DNA of 64,000 nucleotides from Neelides folsomi (lineage: Eukaryota > Arthropoda > Collembola > Neelipleona > Neelidae), in the NCBI GenBank assembly GCA_034687125.1, contig JAQGBZ010000229.1, positions 35,681-99,680 of the forward strand. Reading direction: 5' to 3'. Under the pieces are notes generated by a model, which worked only from the letters and a program-made list of their open reading frames with translations, did not search any database and was not told the DNA's origin. Position 1 is the first letter of the stretch; the number at the start of each line of letters is the position of its first letter. Both the position numbers and the translations under genes were made by a program. Shown one piece after another: positions 60,501 through 64,000 of the stretch.

Positions 60501-61324
60501 CCGATTCAACCGACTCAGACAAAACAATTGTTGCAAATACTTCAACCAGCCGAGTTCTTCGTCCACCTCAGCCGAAACCTGAAAAGACCGAAGCCAAACC
60601 TGGGAACAAAGAAGGGAAAACTGGAAAAGAGGAAGGACAAACTCGAGCAATTAAGTCAGCCACAATTGCACCTCCCCCAACAGGGAAAATTATTAAGATC
60701 GGACGACCAAAGAAAGAAGATAAGGCTAAACCCAATTTGAACGATACGATCCCCTGTCCTGGAAATATTCCAAACCAGCCACGCGGTCGTGGTCGACCCA
60801 AATTAAACACACTTGATAAAAAACAACCAACGAATGGCGGCCCAATTAAACGAATCTCAACTAATGGTTTAAAACCTTCTTTGGCGATTCCGGCCAATGG
60901 TCATCTTACAGTTGATCCAATGGCCAATGGGGCAATTCTCAAAGAAGCAAATTTCAATCCATTGGAGCAGTCTCTTTTTGTGAATGCCTTGTATGGGTCA
61001 AGCCGGATTGAATGTTTGCCCGAGGATCCGAAAACCATCGAGAAGTATTTGAGTGATAAAAAGAAGTTGGCGGATATTTTCAATTCGGATAACCAAAAGG
61101 AGCGGGAGGTTAGACGAAAGGAAGAGGAATATTTTCTGAGGTCTCAGGGTCAAGGTGCTAATTTGGTGGCGACAAGGAAGAATTTGCGGGATGAGGATTC
61201 TTATGAAGTCATTGGGAGAAGGGTCGATGAGGATGGATTGGTCCGGGTCTTGGTGAGGTACAAGGGCAAGGATGAAGAAGAAGATGAAGACGAAGAGGAA
61301 GAACAATTGAAATCCACCAATTAA
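57528..61324 (+). CDS. Pcl: Polycomb-like protein (Pcl/MTF2/PHF1/PHF19 family)
   Basis: Accessory subunit of Polycomb repressive complex 2 that helps recruit H3K27 methylation to chromatin. Exons: 57528-57635, 57868-58059, 58194-58439, 58626-58978, 59081-59300 and 60041-61324; 2403 nt in one frame, 800 residues. The Tudor domain is at residues 18-62 (GDEVFYQAENG, LFGTIGQV, CQVVFGDG). A full C4HC3 PHD finger at 262-312 (CFHC, CNLC-x4-H-x2-C, CDAC) is followed by SWADLAYIILNCL, as after PHD2 in this family. The extended winged-helix region at 313-410 contains RFFEIESSIVPFLEKY and FMNGREVKKKVSFWGIRT, which bind CpG DNA in vertebrate homologues. AT-hooks (IGRPKK and RGRGRPK) lie near residues 595 and 625. 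The C-terminal chromo-like MTF2_C segment YEVIGRRVDEDGLVRVLVRY is near 765-785, followed by an acidic tail. A canonical PHD1 is not visible. The 5' UTR is not defined, and the ATG follows an AAG that could also be an acceptor. Confidence 0.9.
59301..60040 (+). other. Pcl intron
   Basis: 740-bp AT-rich intron with a long T-rich tract before its acceptor TTTTCAG. Nothing else is seen. Confidence 0.85.
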
Positions 61325-62083
61325 CTGCCAACAATGTTTCTTCAGCAATAACCAACAACCAAATAGTGTTCGAATTAATTTTTTATTAATTTTTATTCCT
61401 TTGTATATTTCTCTTATTATGGGTCATGTTTTTTTGTATAATATATTACAATATAGTTGAATTCAGGTTCTGCTATTTATACAAACGACGTTTTTTTTAA
61501 AGTTTTAATGTTCAGAAATTACATTTTGCTATTTACTATAAATGTATATAATATTACGGCCCTGATCACATGCCTAGTATAGTATTAATTAATTGATTAA
61601 TTAACATTAATTAATTTCTAATTAATGTCAACTTTCACGTTTTTGAATTTTAATTTGTTCATTCCTTTAACTCTATATTGCATACTTACTTACAGGGTAA
61701 GAGTGTAAAGGATAAAAACAAAAAATTAACTTGTTATATCTTACTTTATTAATTTGATACAAAACATTTTTCTTCTGATAAATATTGATGTATTTTCCAT
61801 TTGAGTAATTAAATTGACTTTTTACAAAACAGACAATAAAGTGTTCAATAAGAAATTGATAAAAATGTTTAAAACTTTTTTTACAAAGGAGATCAAGTCA
61901 TAAAAACATATAAATTCATTTTATTATTTAAAAAATCATAAATCGCTCATAAATTGTAAAACATTTTCAGTTTTATCATTTCAGTTTCATACAGTTTTCA
62001 TAAATATTAAATATTTAAATTATTAAATTACAAATACAAGTTACAAATAAATAGTTTTGAGGAACTATGAAACATCCAAGGTG
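61325..62083. other. convergent 3' regions of Pcl and the transporter gene
   Basis: A 760-bp AT-rich spacer between two genes pointing toward each other. On the - strand AATAAA at 61925-61920 could end the transporter mRNA. No exact AATAAA is seen within 400 bp after the Pcl stop. Confidence 0.6.
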
Positions 62084-63739
62084 TCAGACCGAAGCCTCGT
62101 CAATGACAGTTATAGATCTTTGGGCGGAGTTGTGTCCCCTCGACCATGGATGATTTCTAAAAATGGGGATTTCTCTCGGAGCACTCATTTGAACCCGGGA
62201 GTCTGACGGTGGCTGAAGAAGGTTCGGGTTTGGATGCAACGAAGCGATTCCTGCCACTCCACCTGCCACCGCCACGGCATTGACGCCAATTCCAGCCTGA
62301 GCTGCTTGGGCAAAACTTGGCCTTGTGGCGGACCAACGTCGTGCTCTTCGCTCCAGTAATGTAGGAAATTCTGGGTCATATTCAGAAACTAGACAATTTT
62401 CCACTTTGTTACAAGATGTAATATCACCACCAAAATATTCAGCCCATTCTTCAAAATAAATATCCTGAAAAAATGAATTAATTAATTTTTAACATTTTAT
62501 TTTATTTAAATAAAATGTAAAAATTCAAATCATTTATTTATTTATTATTAATTTATTAATTAAATTGTTCATCTAATGATAGAACCCTTTCAACTTAACC
62601 ATCGTAATTAAATTTTAATTTTAAATTATTACTTGAAAGTCCATATCAGCAATTCCTTCTTCTGAAATACATGTGAGCTCTTTGGCTAAAATGGCCGGAT
62701 CCAAAAGCCCAGCATCGACGGATTCATTTTTCCCCGACTGTGGTGAGAGTTGTTCGACTGGGAAGGAAAACGAGAGACGTCTCAGCTTTGGCGACTGCAC
62801 GCTCTCCGTTGTCTCACACCTGAGAAGAATAATTAATATTCTTGGACAATTAATTAGCTCTCCATTGGGAAGGAACTTCCCCCCGCTGACAGAAGGTGTT
62901 TGAAGAGTTACGATCCTTATTTAATCAAAACTGGTTTACAAACTATGGATGATGGATGGTCTTACGTTTTCATAGAGCTGTTCTGCGTCTTCTTCCTAGA
63001 GAGCCGCCTTCGTCGAACATCCGTGAGGAACAATAGACAAGAGCCAATGATGACCGCAACAGCCGACAAGTAATATCCAAGCTTCCATCCAACCTCAACT
63101 TCACCGTTAGGACCAACTTCAGCTTCTCCATTTAACCATCCTTCAAAAAAATTTTAATTAGTCTCAACGATCTTTAGCAATTAATTAACAACTTAACCTA
63201 ATATCAACCTAAAGTGTAAAAATTCAAAAAACTATAAATTGGGTTAAAAAATTAAATTTTGGCGGTCTTAAGGATAAAGGATCTTAAGGACTTAAGATTT
63301 TTTTGTTAAAGTTTAAGCTTTGATAAAAAAGGAAATGTTCATGATTGGTTTTTTTACCAGCAAGAGGAACTCCCAGAATAATCGGAATTGCTTGTGCAGA
63401 TTGAATATAAGACCAGGCTCTTGGAAAATGCCTTGCTCGTACTTTCTCATAAGTGTAGACTTTGAGGGCGTAATTGTAACCGCCTAATGAGAAGCCGTAA
63501 ACCCAGGCGAAAACCACAAGACCTGCAAATCCCCGGACGGCGGTGAGAGCAAAGAGGGAAAATCCACAAGCGACACTCCCCACTTGGCACAAATACTGCT
63601 TTGACACTCGACACTCGGCGTTCTTTTGGACAACAACAAGACCGAAGAGTCCACAACCCAAAATCCATCCAGCTCCAACGTAAACTTGAAGCTGAAGAAG
63701 TCCCAAATCTTCAATACCATTTTCAGCACATTCAACTGC
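62084..63739 (-). CDS. monocarboxylate-transporter-like MFS protein (SLC16 type), 5'-partial
   Basis: C-terminal half of a major-facilitator transporter resembling insect SLC16/monocarboxylate transporters, which move small carboxylates or related solutes across the plasma membrane. Exons on the - strand: 63358-63739, 62966-63140, 62633-62819 and 62084-62464; 374 residues plus stop, phases consistent. Five membrane segments are visible: LQVYVGAGWILGCGLFGLVV, YLCQVGSVACGFSLFALTAV, FAGLVVFAWVYGFSLGGY, YIQSAQAIPIILGVPLAG and LGYYLSAVAVIIGSCLLFL, probably TM8 to TM12. ALKVYTYEKVRARHFPRAWS between them is typical of the arthropod MCT-like group. A basic stop-transfer DVRRRRLSRKK follows the last segment, then a cytosolic tail of about 190 residues rich in Ser and acidic residues. 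The exon at 63739 begins after a good acceptor; the remaining 5' exons lie beyond 64000. Substrate cannot be inferred. Confidence 0.88.
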
Positions 63740-64000
63740 CTATAATTTAATCAAAATCATCAAAGATCAAACAGAATTCAAAAATTGAATTTTCACTATC
63801 AAATTAAATGGCAATAAACATCGGAAATTTTTTACTATAAATTCATATGGTCGCCTTATCCCAAGTACCCCTTATCCAAATTGTTCAATTTAAAAAATAA
63901 CAACAAATAAATAAATTTATACGTATATATAATTTTTGAGTAGTCGCCATTTGAACGCTTGGAAACTCAATTAATCTTTTCATTCTTTTCCACTATTCAC
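63740..64000 (-). other. intron of the transporter gene reaching the window edge
   Basis: AT-rich, with the acceptor AAATTATAG next to the exon. No further exon is seen. Confidence 0.7.

Noticed and set aside
60568-60897. 109-codon - strand ORF inside the last Pcl exon
   Set aside because: It is an antisense shadow of the AT-hook region, and the + strand frame is continuous and conserved.

Overview
This is a eukaryotic, AT-rich window. Intron-exon structure (GT/AG borders with pyrimidine tracts), RR-2 cuticle proteins and a recognisable still life (sif) orthologue point to an arthropod, probably a pancrustacean (insect, springtail or crustacean). I cannot name the species from sequence alone. 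No bacterial, CRISPR or viral features were seen.

Layout. (1) About 2.5-31.2 kb, + strand: most of a large sif/TIAM-family Rac guanine-nucleotide exchange factor. I reconstructed 18 exons (4734 nt, one continuous frame, 1577 codons plus stop). They encode a Pro/Gln-rich N-terminal segment, PH1, a CC-Ex region, a Ras-binding domain, PDZ, DH, PH2 and a Ser-rich tail; the 5' end probably lies outside the window. (2) 34.2-46.6 kb, - strand: a cluster of three RR-2 cuticular protein genes about 5-6 kb apart. Each has a 9-nt first coding exon (MFK or MIK), a signal peptide, and a TATA box 30-32 bp upstream of an initiator-like A. (3) 50.7-51.1 kb, - strand: four near-identical C2H2 zinc fingers with no start codon, either a terminal exon or a gene fragment. 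(4) 57.5-61.3 kb, + strand: a complete Polycomb-like (Pcl/MTF2/PHF19 family) gene in six coding exons. It has a Tudor domain, one clear PHD finger of the PHD2 type, the extended winged-helix region, AT-hooks and an MTF2_C chromo-like C-terminus; a canonical PHD1 is not visible. (5) 62.1-64 kb, - strand: the C-terminal half of an SLC16/monocarboxylate-transporter-like MFS protein, convergent with Pcl and truncated by the window edge.

The genes have unrelated roles (synaptic and cytoskeletal Rac signalling, cuticle, chromatin repression, membrane transport); only the cuticle genes form a functional cluster. The remaining sequence is introns and intergenic AT-rich DNA. It holds a 77-bp mariner-type MITE-like hairpin, several perfect inverted repeats, short tandem repeats, a possible transposon remnant, one pseudogene-like ORF and one candidate small secreted-peptide ORF. 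I found no clearly new multi-gene system. The most useful oddities are a well-supported GC-AG intron in sif, intron turnover in the third cuticle gene, the apparently missing PHD1 in Pcl, and the hairpin elements.
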